Positions 26,082 through 34,021 of a stretch of 64,000 bases of DNA are shown one piece after another. The notes below the pieces were generated by a model. The model saw only the letters and a program-made list of their open reading frames with translations, ran no database searches and was not told the DNA's origin. Source of the DNA: JAGRGG01 sp965217265 (GTDB lineage Bacteria; Pseudomonadota; Alphaproteobacteria; Geminicoccales; Geminicoccaceae); assembly GCA_965217265.1 (NCBI GenBank), contig CBDCHP010000018.1, forward strand, positions 310,001 through 374,000, written 5' to 3'. Position 1 is the first letter of the stretch, and each line of letters opens with the position of its first letter. Made by a program: the position numbers and the translations under genes.

Positions 26082-26229
26082 TACGCTCCGCGTGCGCTGC
26101 CGCGCGGGCTTTCTTTTTCTCTTTTTGTCTTTGTTCGAGGCTTGTCCTCGGCGTCGCGGCCAGCCTCCTACATTAACACTGGCAAAAAAGAAGAAAAAAG
26201 CCTGCGCGGCAGCGCACGCGGAGCGCTCA
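26082..26229. repeat. Dispersed palindromic element, copy C
   Basis: This full copy fills the gap between ahcY (stop at 26232) and tsaE (start at 26079), both on the minus strand. The left arm begins ACGCTCCGCGTGCGCTGCC with GCGCGGGC and a pyrimidine tract. The inner part is GAGGCTTGTCC...GGCCAGCCTC. The purine tract and CTGCGCGGCAGCGCACGCGG close it. Its edge provides the GGAG before tsaE. Confidence 0.78.
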
Positions 26230-26231
26230 GC

Positions 26232-27527
26232 TTAATATCGATAATAGTCCGGCTTAAACGGCCCCTGCTCTGGAATGCCGATATAGCTGGACTGCTTGTC
26301 GGTGAGCTTGGTCAGCCGGACGCCGAGCTTGTCGAGGTGGAGTGCCGCCACCTTCTCATCCAGGTGCTTGGGCAGCACGTAGACCTTGTTCTCGTACTTG
26401 CCAGTATTGGTCCACAGTTCGATCTGGGCCAGGACTTGGTTAGTGAACGAGGCCGACATGACGAAGGCCGGGTGGCCCGTGGCGCAGCCCAGGTTGACGA
26501 GCCGGCCCTTGGCGAGGACGACGATCCGTTTGCCGTCGGGAAACTCGACCTCGTCGACCTGCGGCTTGACCTCATCCCAGACGAAGTTGCGCAGCGCGCT
26601 AATCTGGATCTCGCTGTCGAAGTGGCCGATGTTGCAGACGATGGCGCCGTCCTTCATCGCGCGCATGTGGTCGAGCGTGATGACGTCGACGTTGCCGGTC
26701 GCGGTGACGAAGATGTCGCCCTTGGGTGCCGCCTCGTCCATCGTCACGACCTCGTAACCGTCCATCGCCGCCTGGAGGGCGCAGATCGGGTCGATCTCGG
26801 TGACGACGACGCGGGCCCCTTGCGAGCGCAGGCTCTCAGCCGAGCCCTTGCCGACGTCGCCGTAGCCCGCGACCACGGCGTTCTTGCCGGCGATCATCAC
26901 GTCGGTCGCGCGCTTGATGCCGTCGACGAGGCTCTCGCGACAGCCGTACATGTTGTCGAACTTGGATTTGGTCACGCTGTCGTTGACGTTGATCGCGGGG
27001 CAGCCGAGGGTCCCGGCCCGCTCCATGTCGTAGAGCCGGTGCACACCGGTCGTAGTCTCCTCCGAGATGCCGCGCACGTCGGCCATCAGGTCCTCATAGT
27101 CCTCGTGCATCATGAGGCTGAGGTCGCCGCCGTCGTCGAGGATCATGTTCGGCGTCCAGCCGCCCGGCCCCTTGATCGTCTGGCGCACGCACCAGTCGTA
27201 CTCCTCCTCCGTCTCGCCCTTCCAGGCGAAGACCGGCACGCCCTGATCGGCGATCGCCGCCGCCGCCTCGTCCTGGGTCGAGAAGATGTTGCACGACGAC
27301 CAGCGCACGTCGGCACCCAAATGCTTGAGCGTGCGGATCAAGACGGCCGTCTCGGTCGTCATGTGCAAGCAGCCGGCGATGCGGGCCCCCTTGAGGGGCT
27401 GCGAGACGCCGAACTCCTCGCGCAGCGCCATCAGGCCCGGCATCTCGCGCTCGGCCAGGGCCACCATGCGGTGCCCGCGCCCCGCTAGGCCGATGTCCTT
27501 CACCTTGTAGTCGCCGCCGTTGTTCAT
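26232..27527 (-). CDS. ahcY: Adenosylhomocysteinase
   Basis: This 431-residue NAD-dependent enzyme splits S-adenosylhomocysteine into adenosine and homocysteine, relieving product inhibition of methyltransferases. AGCLHMTTETAVLI carries a substrate-binding histidine (H55), and SSCNIFSTQDEAAAAI follows. NAD binds at GYGDVGKGSAESLR. The C-terminus ends in KPDYYRY as in almost all members. ATG 27527 gives the usual start with KVKDIGLAGRG, whereas an in-frame upstream start adds an unlikely leader. It follows ptsH by 58 bases on the same strand, a frequent alphaproteobacterial neighbour. No SAH riboswitch fits in that gap. Confidence 0.96.
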   Translation of the reverse strand: MNNGGDYKVKDIGLAGRGHRMVALAEREMPGLMALREEFGVSQPLKGARIAGCLHMTTETAVLIRTLKHLGADVRWSSCNIFSTQDEAAAAIADQGVPVFAWKGETEEEYDWCVRQTIKGPGGWTPNMILDDGGDLSLMMHEDYEDLMADVRGISEETTTGVHRLYDMERAGTLGCPAINVNDSVTKSKFDNMYGCRESLVDGIKRATDVMIAGKNAVVAGYGDVGKGSAESLRSQGARVVVTEIDPICALQAAMDGYEVVTMDEAAPKGDIFVTATGNVDVITLDHMRAMKDGAIVCNIGHFDSEIQISALRNFVWDEVKPQVDEVEFPDGKRIVVLAKGRLVNLGCATGHPAFVMSASFTNQVLAQIELWTNTGKYENKVYVLPKHLDEKVAALHLDKLGVRLTKLTDKQSSYIGIPEQGPFKPDYYRY

Positions 27528-27585
27528 TGGGAATCCATTTCCGTGATGTCGCTTCGGGCCCAATATGGGGCGCGCCCGGCGGCTG

Positions 27586-27882
27586 TCAGCACTCCTCGTC
27601 GAAGCCGCGCGCGATCAGGTCGCTCAACGCCTTCAAGGCGTCCTCGGCCTCGATGCCGCGGGCTTCTAGCACCACCTCGCTGCCCTGGCCAGCGGCGAGG
27701 GTCATCAGCCCCAGGATCGAGAGGCCGGACACGGTGAGGCCGTCTTTCTCGATCGTGATGCCGGCGTCGAACTGCTCGGCGACCCGGACCAGCTTCGCCG
27801 TCGCCCGCGCGTGCAGGCCACGCTTGTTGACGATGCGGCAGACGATCGGCCCCGCCGCTGCGCCTACTTTCTCGGTGCTCAC
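27586..27882 (-). CDS. ptsH: HPr-type phosphocarrier protein
   Basis: This 98-residue phosphocarrier has its phospho-histidine at H24 in RGLHARATAK. The serine region SILGLM (S55) corresponds to the HPr kinase target in SIMGVM. It passes phosphate from EI to EIIA proteins. With no sugar permease nearby it probably serves the regulatory PTS. The GTG start overlaps the stop of the EIIA gene by 4 bases. An hprK gene three genes upstream supports regulation by serine phosphorylation. Confidence 0.93.
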   Translation of the reverse strand: MSTEKVGAAAGPIVCRIVNKRGLHARATAKLVRVAEQFDAGITIEKDGLTVSGLSILGLMTLAAGQGSEVVLEARGIEAEDALKALSDLIARGFDEEC

Positions 27883-28286
27883 GGCTTGTGCGGCGAGAGG
27901 AGCTGGCTCGCGACGTTGATGTATTTCTTGCCCGCCTCCTGCGCCGCCGCCACCGCCTCGCGCAAGCCGTCTTGCTGGCGGGCGGAGGCCAGCTTGATCA
28001 GCATGGGCAGGTTCACGCCGGCGATGACCTCGATCTTCGGCCGCTCGATCGTCGAGATGGCGAGGTTGGAGGGCGTACCGCCGAACATGTCGGTCAGGAT
28101 GATAACCCCCTGGCCGCTGTCGGTCGCGGTGATCGCATCCAAGATGTCCTGCCGGCGCTGCTCGATGTCGTCGTCGGCCTCGATGCAGATCGCCCGCACC
28201 TGCGCTTGCGGCCCGACCACGTGCTCCATCGCGGCGACGAACTCGGCGGCGAGCCGCCCGTGCGTGACCAGCACCATGCCGATCAT
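27879..28286 (-). CDS. PTS EIIA component, mannose/fructose type
   Basis: This 135-residue stand-alone EIIA-Man domain starts MIGMVLVTHGRLA, with the phosphorylated histidine at H9. LTDMFGGTPSNLA and GVNLPMLIKLA are family motifs. There is no IIB, IIC or IID gene here, so it cannot transport sugar with its neighbours and is likely regulatory. The ATG overlaps the rapZ stop (ATGA) and its own stop overlaps the ptsH GTG, so the three are translationally coupled. Confidence 0.92.
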   Translation of the reverse strand: MIGMVLVTHGRLAAEFVAAMEHVVGPQAQVRAICIEADDDIEQRRQDILDAITATDSGQGVIILTDMFGGTPSNLAISTIERPKIEVIAGVNLPMLIKLASARQQDGLREAVAAAQEAGKKYINVASQLLSPHKP

Positions 28287-29164
28287 GGGGCCGCCCCGAG
28301 GGCGATGGCCTCGCCCGTCTCGCGGTGGTGGACGCCGACGTCCCAGCCGGCGGCGCCCAGGCGTTCGGCGAACAGTTCGGCCAAGTAGACCGAGCGGTGC
28401 CGGCCGCCGCTGCAGCCGAACGCGATCGTGAGGTAGCTCTTGCCCTCGGCGGCGTAGTGCTTCAGCAGCGGCAGCAGCAGCGCGTCGAGGCGCTCGACGA
28501 AGGGGGCGAAGCCGGGGTCGGCGGCGATGTGCCGTTGCACGTCAGGGTCCAGACCGGTCAGCGGGCGCAAGCCCTCGATATAGTGCGGGTTTTGCAAGAA
28601 ACGCACGTCGAACACGAGGTCGGCCTCGCGCGGCAGGCCGCGGCGGTAGGCGAACGAGACGAGGCCGACGACCAGCCGCCGGCCGCCGCCGCCGTAGAGC
28701 CCGTCCAGGCGGCGGCGCAATTCCGGGATCGCGCACGTCGTCGTGTCGACGACGCGATCGGCCGCGTCCTGCAAGGGGGCGAGGAGGGTGCGCTCGCGCG
28801 CGATGCCGTCGGCGACCGGCCGGTCTGAGGCCAGCGGGTGCCGCCGCCGCGTCTCGGTGTAGCGCCGCTGCAGGACCTCGTCGTCGCAGGTGAAGAAGAC
28901 GAGCTCGGCCCGATAGCCGGACGCGGCGCGCAAGGCCTCGACGAGCGCGATCAGCCGGGCCGGGGCGAAGGCGCGGGTGCGGGTGTCGACGCCGATCGCG
29001 AGATCGCCCTCGATCGCCTCGCCGTCGCGCAACAGCCGCTCCATCAGCGGCAAGGGCAGGTTGTCGAGCGCCTCGAAGCCGAGGTCCTCCAGAATTTTCA
29101 AGCACGTACTGCGCCCGGCCCCCGACATGCCGGTGACGACGACGAGGCGCGGATCCCGGCTCAA
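28283..29164 (-). CDS. rapZ: RapZ/YvcJ family nucleotide-binding adapter
   Basis: This 293-residue protein has an N-terminal P-loop GMSGAGRST (12-20), with arginine in place of the usual lysine, and a C-terminal domain with the conserved FGCSGGRHRSVYLAE. In enterobacteria RapZ guides RNase E to GlmZ and senses glucosamine-6-phosphate. In alphaproteobacteria its role is less clear, and the gene lies between hprK and EIIA-Man as here. TTG 29164 is preferred as start since it overlaps the hprK stop (TTGA). An in-frame TTG at 29179 is possible but lacks a ribosome binding site. Confidence 0.9.
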   Translation of the reverse strand: MSRDPRLVVVTGMSGAGRSTCLKILEDLGFEALDNLPLPLMERLLRDGEAIEGDLAIGVDTRTRAFAPARLIALVEALRAASGYRAELVFFTCDDEVLQRRYTETRRRHPLASDRPVADGIARERTLLAPLQDAADRVVDTTTCAIPELRRRLDGLYGGGGRRLVVGLVSFAYRRGLPREADLVFDVRFLQNPHYIEGLRPLTGLDPDVQRHIAADPGFAPFVERLDALLLPLLKHYAAEGKSYLTIAFGCSGGRHRSVYLAELFAERLGAAGWDVGVHHRETGEAIALGAAP

Positions 29165-29595
29165 GCGATCCGCTCGCAAGTCAAGATTACCCGAAGCCGC
29201 GCCACCGCCGAGGCCGGGCGGGGGTCGAGGGCGATCCGGGGCAGCGTACGGCCCAAGAGGGTCAAGGCCGCGGGCTCGGGCAGACGCGCAAGCGCGCTCT
29301 CCTCAACGAGATCGACGAGGAGGTCGACGCCGACCGCCTCGATCGTGGGAAGACGATAGATTCCATGACCGCGCAGTTCGATCAACCCCGACCGTCCGAC
29401 GACCGTACCGTACGTACGCCCGGCGTGGTGAAAGAGCCGCACGAGGTCGTCCGCGACCAGCATGCCGCCCGCCTCGATCAGCCGCAAGGCGAGGTCGGAC
29501 TTGCCGCTGCCCGAAGGCCCCTCGATCAGGACGCCGCGGTCCAGCCACGCGACCAAGGTCGCGTGCCGGATCAGCCCGCCCTCACCGATCCGCAT
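29161..29595 (-). CDS. hprK: HPr kinase/phosphorylase, short alphaproteobacterial form
   Basis: This 144-residue protein is only the C-terminal catalytic part of the Gram-positive enzyme. The P-loop is GPSGSGKS (26-33), preceded by HATLVAWLDRGVLIEG and followed by ADDLVRLFHHAG and LIELRGHGIYRLP. It phosphorylates HPr on serine and reverses this, linking metabolism to PTS signalling. The short form without the N-terminal domain is normal for alphaproteobacteria. It lies between ptsN and rapZ on one strand. The sensor kinase gene often found upstream in relatives is absent, and ptsN occupies that place. Confidence 0.93.
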   Translation of the reverse strand: MRIGEGGLIRHATLVAWLDRGVLIEGPSGSGKSDLALRLIEAGGMLVADDLVRLFHHAGRTYGTVVGRSGLIELRGHGIYRLPTIEAVGVDLLVDLVEESALARLPEPAALTLLGRTLPRIALDPRPASAVARLRVILTCERIA

Positions 29596-29614
29596 CGCTC
29601 GGACTCACGGCAGC

Positions 29615-30064
29615 TCAGCCGGCCAGGAGCCGCCGCACCTCGGCGGCGTCGTCGGCGCGGCGCAGCTTGGCACGCCGGTCCGCGTCGCGCAGAACGCGCG
29701 ACACCTTGGCGAGCGCCTTCAAATGGTCGGCCCCGGCGTGGCTGGGTGCCAGAAGGGCGAAGAACAGGTCGACCTTGCCCTCGTCGGCGGCGTCGAAGTC
29801 GATCGGCGCCTCGGTGCGGGCGAGCAGGCCGACGACCGCATCGATCGCGTCGAGCTTGGCGTGCGGGATGGCGAGGCCGTGGCCGACCGCCGTCGTGCCC
29901 AGACGCTCGCGCTCCATCAAGGCGGCGAGAACCTCGTCCGCCGCGATGCCCAGATCCCCCGCCGCCGCCTCGGCCAGCTTCGTGATCAACTGACGCTTGC
30001 TGGTCGCGCGCAGGTCCAAGAGAATGCGCCCGTCGCTCAACAGGCCGGCGAGGTCGACGCTCAA
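29615..30064 (-). CDS. ptsN: PTS-Ntr EIIA component
   Basis: This 149-residue EIIA-Ntr/fructose-type domain has the phosphorylated histidine at H68 in GHGLAIPHAKL, preceded by RERLGTTAVG. FFALLAPSHAGADHLKALA follows. EIIA-Ntr is the output protein of the nitrogen PTS and regulates potassium transport, sensor kinases and other targets. It is usually encoded after rpoN and hpf, but here it heads the hprK cluster. TTG 30064 is the only upstream start. A GTG or ATG alternative is not evident, and the upstream region is poor in ribosome binding signals. Confidence 0.92.
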   Translation of the reverse strand: MSVDLAGLLSDGRILLDLRATSKRQLITKLAEAAAGDLGIAADEVLAALMERERLGTTAVGHGLAIPHAKLDAIDAVVGLLARTEAPIDFDAADEGKVDLFFALLAPSHAGADHLKALAKVSRVLRDADRRAKLRRADDAAEVRRLLAG

Positions 30065-30416
30065 AGCGACGCGCCCAGGCTGCGCTGCGGCACCGTATCC
30101 GTCCCCCTTCGCGCTGCGCTCGCGCCCACCGGTCGGCGGGCGACGCGACCCACTCTAGGCCCGTCCCCCGCCGCCCTGTCAAGGCGGACGGGGCAACGCT
30201 TCGCGGGTGCCGGGCGCGCGGCCCGATTTCTTCTCTGGTTTGGTCCGCGGCCGGCTTTGGCACCGGGGCCGGTTCTGGATCAGGCGTCGCCCGTCGGCTC
30301 TACGCCGGCACCCTCGACCACGAGCATGGCCCTGCGTTCGAGCGCGCGGGCCCGGTGCCGCATAGTTCGACATGCGACGTTCCCCCCGTTGGAACGATGT
30401 TGTGCGCCCGGGCGCG
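30065..30416. other. Intergenic region upstream of ptsN
   Basis: These 352 bases separate ptsN from the broken regulator gene. They contain a weak copy of the dispersed palindrome (30193-30270). I see no gene and no strong promoter. The ptsN-ahcY transcript must begin in or near this region. Confidence 0.5.
30193..30270. repeat. Dispersed palindromic element, copy H (degenerate)
   Basis: GCAACGCTTCGCGGGTGCC, GCGCGCGGCCCG and a TTTCTTCTC tract, then GTCCGCGGCCGGC, follow the left half of the family at about the same spacing. The right half is not recognisable. I treat it as a decayed or chance-like copy. Confidence 0.4.
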
Positions 30417-30727
30417 TCACCCCAAGCCCTCCACGACCAAAGCTTTCGCGTGTCGGATGCCCTCCTCGTCGCGGCGGTAGAGCGTCCATTGCTTGATCCG
30501 CTTTGCCGCGACCATCCCGGCATCGTGCAGGATTTTTAGGTGCATGGTCGCCGTCGGTTGGCTGACACCGAGTTTTTGGCGATGAAGACAACGCAGACGC
30601 CATCCTCGATCAGATCCCCATCGACCTGGGGCAGGAAATGAGCTCTAGGCTCGCGGAGCCAATCGAGGATACGCTGCCGTTTGTCGTGCGCCAACGCACG
30701 CATTAACTTGGTCATGTATTCAGCCAT
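30417..30727 (-). pseudogene. ArsR/SmtB-type transcriptional regulator broken by a one-base deletion
   Basis: The first frame from ATG 30727 encodes MAEYMTKLMRALAHDKRQR, RAHFLPQVDGDLIEDG and CVVFIA, then runs into unrelated residues. In the next frame the sequence continues exactly where the family requires, with KLGVSQPTATMHLKILHDAG (the recognition helix) and IKQWTLYRRDEEGI, and stops at TGA 30417-30419. The break is at the AAAAA run near 30573-30580, where one base appears lost (FIA-E-K expected). A sequencing error in the homopolymer is an alternative. The group to which it belongs represses its own gene and neighbours. A perfect palindrome abuts the start codon. Confidence 0.8.
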
Positions 30728-30743
30728 ATAGGAAATTTCCTAT
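30728..30743. promoter_or_regulatory. Perfect 16-base palindrome at the start of the ArsR-type gene
   Basis: ATAGGAAATTTCCTAT is fully self-complementary and touches the ATG of the regulator on the minus strand. It has the size and position of an autoregulatory operator for an ArsR-family dimer. AGGA within it could also be the ribosome binding site, so binding would block translation start as well. The regulator is now broken. Confidence 0.5.
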
Positions 30744-31014
30744 TTTTCAGCAAAAACAGCACCTGCCCCGGACGCCGCACCGGCACGCAGGATAGGATGA
30801 GAAGCTTTACTGCCCCTGGAAATGGTCCGCTCGTGCGCGGGTGGCGAAGGTTACGAACGAGGCCGGGGATTGGCGCCAAAACAACCGTTCGGGCGAACAA
30901 TGAGCCACCGGAACCCGAGAAACGCACGAACGAATCCGAGACGGCGGCAGACAGAATTTTAGGAGAACAAACTTAGCACCGTTGGGGTTAACGCCGTGCG
31001 ACGGGGGGCGCCGC

Positions 31015-31956
31015 TCACTGCGTCGGCACGGGCGGGCGCATCCGGGTGTAGCCCTTGAGGTAGGTCGGCACGATCACCTCCAGCGGCGTGGGCGCGATGC
31101 CCAAGTCCTTGAGGCCGGGGTAGCGGCCGCTGACGACGTTGTCGGATTTGAGCATCGCCAACTGGTCGCGGGTGAGCGGCGGGTCGGGCAGGTACTCGAA
31201 GAAGCGCGCCATCCGCCCCGCCACGTCGCTCGACAAGGGCATGAGAAAGCGGCGGCGGTTCAGGGTTTCGAGCAGGTAGCGGAGCAGTTCCTTGAAGCTG
31301 TAGACCTTAGGGCCTCCCAACTCGTAGAGCTCGCCCCGGCAGGCGTCGTCCTGGATCGCCTTGATGAAGGCGTCGGCGACGTCGCCGACGTAGACCGGCT
31401 GAAAGCGGGTCTTGCCGCCGTCGATCAGCGGCAGGGCGGGCGCCACCGTCGCCATGCGGCCGAAGCGCTCGAAGAAGCCGTCGCCGGGGCCGAAGACGAT
31501 GCTGGGCCGAAAGATGACGGCGTCGGGCGCCGCCTCGCGCACCCCCGCCTCGCCCATCGCCTTGCTCTTGCCGTAGGCGGCGGGGCTGTTCGGATCGGCG
31601 CCGATCGCCGACATGTGCAGGTAGCGTCGCACCCCTTCGGCCTTCGCCGCCGCCGCGATCTTGGCCGGCAGTTCGGCGTGCACGCGCGCGAAGCCGCTCG
31701 GATCGCGCGCGTGCAGGATGCCGATCAGGTAGATCACGCTGTCGGCGCCGCGCACGAGGGCGCGCAACGCGTCCGGCTCCTCGCTGAACGGGACGGGGAC
31801 CAGTTGGCCGACCTCGGCCATCGGCTTCAACGTCAAGACGCGCGCGCGCTCGCGGGTGACGACGCGAATGTAGGCGCCCTCCTCGGCGAGGCGCTTGACG
31901 ATCTGACGGCCGATGAAGCCGGTACCGCCGAAGAGGGTCACGACCTTGTCGCGCAT
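31015..31956 (-). CDS. NDUFA9-like NAD(P)-binding protein (atypical SDR)
   Basis: This 313-residue Rossmann protein has GGTGFIG at 10-16, then VTRERARVLTLKPMAEVGQL, the SAIGADPNSPAAYGKSKAMGE block in place of a typical SDR catalytic motif, and RPSIVFGPGDGFFERFGRMA. These match the bacterial homologues of mitochondrial complex I subunit NDUFA9, thought to have structural or assembly roles rather than a known reaction. ATG 31956 has GGAG 6 bases upstream and begins MRDKVVTLFGGTGFIG. An open upstream frame is not used. Confidence 0.9.
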   Translation of the reverse strand: MRDKVVTLFGGTGFIGRQIVKRLAEEGAYIRVVTRERARVLTLKPMAEVGQLVPVPFSEEPDALRALVRGADSVIYLIGILHARDPSGFARVHAELPAKIAAAAKAEGVRRYLHMSAIGADPNSPAAYGKSKAMGEAGVREAAPDAVIFRPSIVFGPGDGFFERFGRMATVAPALPLIDGGKTRFQPVYVGDVADAFIKAIQDDACRGELYELGGPKVYSFKELLRYLLETLNRRRFLMPLSSDVAGRMARFFEYLPDPPLTRDQLAMLKSDNVVSGRYPGLKDLGIAPTPLEVIVPTYLKGYTRMRPPVPTQ

Positions 31957-32103
31957 GGTTTTCTCCGCACCGCTTGTCGCCCCATCCATAAGGGCTTGCG
32001 GCGCCGCGCGGAAGGGGACGCGCCGCCGCAAGCCGGCTTCGCCGCGCTCGAAGGGGGCGCTTGACCTTTGCCGGCCGAAACCCTACACGCGGGGCTCACG
32101 CAT

Positions 32104-32190
32104 GCCCAGGTGGCGGAATTGGTAGACGCGCTAGCTTCAGGTGCTAGTGACCGTCAGGTCGTGGAGGTTCGAGTCCTCTCCTGGGCACCA
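32104..32190 (+). tRNA. tRNA-Leu (anticodon CAG)
   Basis: The 87-base molecule has a perfect 7-base acceptor stem (GCCCAGG/CCTGGGC), discriminator A and an encoded CCA at 32188-32190. The anticodon stem CTAGC/GCTAG encloses the loop TTCAGGT, giving anticodon CAG at 32138-32140 (codon CUG, the leading Leu codon in this GC-rich DNA). A long class II variable arm and the T-loop GGTTCGAGTCC are present. No integrase or attachment duplication was seen beside it. Confidence 0.97.
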
Positions 32191-32314
32191 TCTTGCATCG
32201 GCGCAGGCGGACCGACGTCGTGACGGGATTTGGCCGCGCCGTCGCTCGCCGTTAACGTTCCGTTCACCACGGGCACGCCACAATGGCGGGGCTCGAAACG
32301 AGGTGAAGCGGACG

Positions 32315-32926
32315 ATGCGTATCGAACTCCACACAGACGATCTGCCCGATGGGCTGGAACTCGGACCGATCCTCGCGGTCGACACCGAGACGATGGGCCT
32401 CAAGCCCGGCCGCGACCGCTTGTGCGTCGTGCAGCTGACCGACGGCGGCGGCGTGACCCACATCGTTCGCCTATCGCCGGACGCCGACGCCGCCCCGAAC
32501 CTCGCGGCGGCACTCGGCGATCCGGCCCGGCTGAAGCTGTTCCACTTCGCCCGCTTCGACGTCGCCGCCATCCAAAACCGGCTGGGCGTCGTCGCCGCAC
32601 CCTTGTGGTGCACGAAGATCGCCTCCAAGCTGGTCCGCACCTACACCGACCGACACGGGCTGAAGGAACTCTGCCGCGAGCTGCTCGGCGTCGATCTCGT
32701 CAAGACTGAGCAGAGCTCGGACTGGGGCAGCGCCGAACTGAGCGAGCCGCAGTTGCGCTACGCGGCGCAGGACGTAGCGCACCTGCACAAGCTGAAGACG
32801 AGGCTGGAGGCGATGCTGGTTCGCGAGGGCCGCCTGGATCTGGCCGAGGCCTGCTTTGCCTTCCTGCCGACCCGCGCCGCGCTCGACTTGAAGGGGTGGG
32901 AAGACGCGGACATCTTCGCCCACTGA
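32315..32926 (+). CDS. rnd: Ribonuclease D-like 3'-5' exonuclease, short form
   Basis: This 203-residue DEDD-superfamily nuclease has motif I at VDTETMG (D23, E25), motif II in LFHFARFDVAAI and motif III in LRYAAQDVAHLHKL, plus TDRHGLKELCRELLG between. It lacks the HRDC domains of E. coli RNase D, as is usual for this alphaproteobacterial short type. The likely role is tRNA or small RNA 3' trimming, fitting its place after a tRNA gene. ATG 32315 follows AGGTGAAGCGG. The upstream frame overlaps the tRNA and is not used. Confidence 0.9.
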   Translation: MRIELHTDDLPDGLELGPILAVDTETMGLKPGRDRLCVVQLTDGGGVTHIVRLSPDADAAPNLAAALGDPARLKLFHFARFDVAAIQNRLGVVAAPLWCTKIASKLVRTYTDRHGLKELCRELLGVDLVKTEQSSDWGSAELSEPQLRYAAQDVAHLHKLKTRLEAMLVREGRLDLAEACFAFLPTRAALDLKGWEDADIFAH

Positions 32927-33037
32927 GCAAGGTCTCGCGGCCAACCGCCCGCTCTGGGCGCCGTCGATCGTCTGTCGGATTGATGTTGCAAAAATTGTGC
33001 CGCATAGCAGGGCTGTCGAACGAAGGAAGGACCGGGC

Positions 33038-34021
33038 TTGGCAAGTGCATTGAACCTCAAGGACACCAAGACGACGACGATCGCGGCCGGGCGCCTCGTC
33101 CTCGAAGCCGAGGCGGGTGCGCTCGTCGAGGTGGCGGCGGGCCTCGGCGACGACTTCGCCGCGGCGGTGGACTTGATCGACGCGATCGAGGGGCGGGTCG
33201 TCGTCACCGGCATGGGCAAGAGCGGCCACGTCGCGCGCAAGATCGCCGCCACGCTCGCCTCGACCGGCACGCCCGCCCTCTTCGTCCACCCGGCCGAGGC
33301 GAGCCACGGCGATCTGGGCATGATCACGACGGCCGATCTCGTCCTGGCGCTGTCGAACTCGGGCGAGACGGCGGAACTGCGCGACCTCGTCTTCTACGCC
33401 AAGCGCTACGGCATCCCGCTCGTCGCCGTGACCGCCCGGCGGGACAGCACGCTGGGCAGGGCCGCCGACGACGCCCTCGTCCTGCCGCCGCTCAAGGAGG
33501 CCTGCCCGATGGGGCTGACGCCGACCAGTTCGACCACGGCGATGCTGGCCTTGGGCGACGCGCTCGCCGTGGCGCTGCTGCGCCGGCGCGGCTTCTCGGC
33601 GCACGACTTCTCGGTCTTCCATCCGGGCGGCAAGCTCGGATCGCGGCTGATGCGGGTCGAGGCGCTGATGCATCGAGGCGACGACCTGCCGCTCGCGACC
33701 GAGGCCACGCCCTTGCAGGAAGCGATCGTGGAGATGACGGGCAAGCGCCTCGGCTGCGTCGGCGTCGTCGGCGCGGACGGGCGCTTGGTCGGCATCCTCA
33801 CCGACGGCGACCTGCGCCGGCACTTGGGCGAGGGCCTGCTGCACCGGGCGGTCGGCGAAGTGATGACCGAAGCGCCGCGCACGATCGAGGCGAAGGCGCT
33901 CGTCGCCGAGGCGCTGGCGCAGATGAACCGCTACGCCATCACCGTTCTCTTCGTCGTCGAGGACGGACGGCCCGTGGGCGCCTTGCACCTGCACGACTGC
34001 CTGCGCGCCGGGGTCGCCTGA
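33038..34021 (+). CDS. kdsD: Arabinose-5-phosphate isomerase (KpsF/GutQ family)
   Basis: This 327-residue enzyme interconverts ribulose 5-phosphate and arabinose 5-phosphate, the first step to Kdo for LPS. An N-terminal SIS domain (about 40-180) has VVTGMGKSGHVARKIA and ALSNSGETAELRDL. HPGGKLGSRLM leads to two CBS domains (about 210-327), with GVVGADGRLVGILTDGDLRRH. The start is TTG 33038, with GGAAGGA 7 bases upstream. The stop overlaps the next ATG by one base. It is followed directly by lptA, without the lptC usual in related clusters. Confidence 0.94.
   Translation: MASALNLKDTKTTTIAAGRLVLEAEAGALVEVAAGLGDDFAAAVDLIDAIEGRVVVTGMGKSGHVARKIAATLASTGTPALFVHPAEASHGDLGMITTADLVLALSNSGETAELRDLVFYAKRYGIPLVAVTARRDSTLGRAADDALVLPPLKEACPMGLTPTSSTTAMLALGDALAVALLRRRGFSAHDFSVFHPGGKLGSRLMRVEALMHRGDDLPLATEATPLQEAIVEMTGKRLGCVGVVGADGRLVGILTDGDLRRHLGEGLLHRAVGEVMTEAPRTIEAKALVAEALAQMNRYAITVLFVVEDGRPVGALHLHDCLRAGVA

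Noticed and set aside
27528..27585. An SAH riboswitch before ahcY.
   Set aside because: Only 58 bases separate ahcY from ptsH, too short, and no matching motif was seen.
32104..32190. tRNA-Leu as an integration site for a genomic island.
   Set aside because: No integrase gene or duplicated tRNA 3' end follows. The next genes are core genes.
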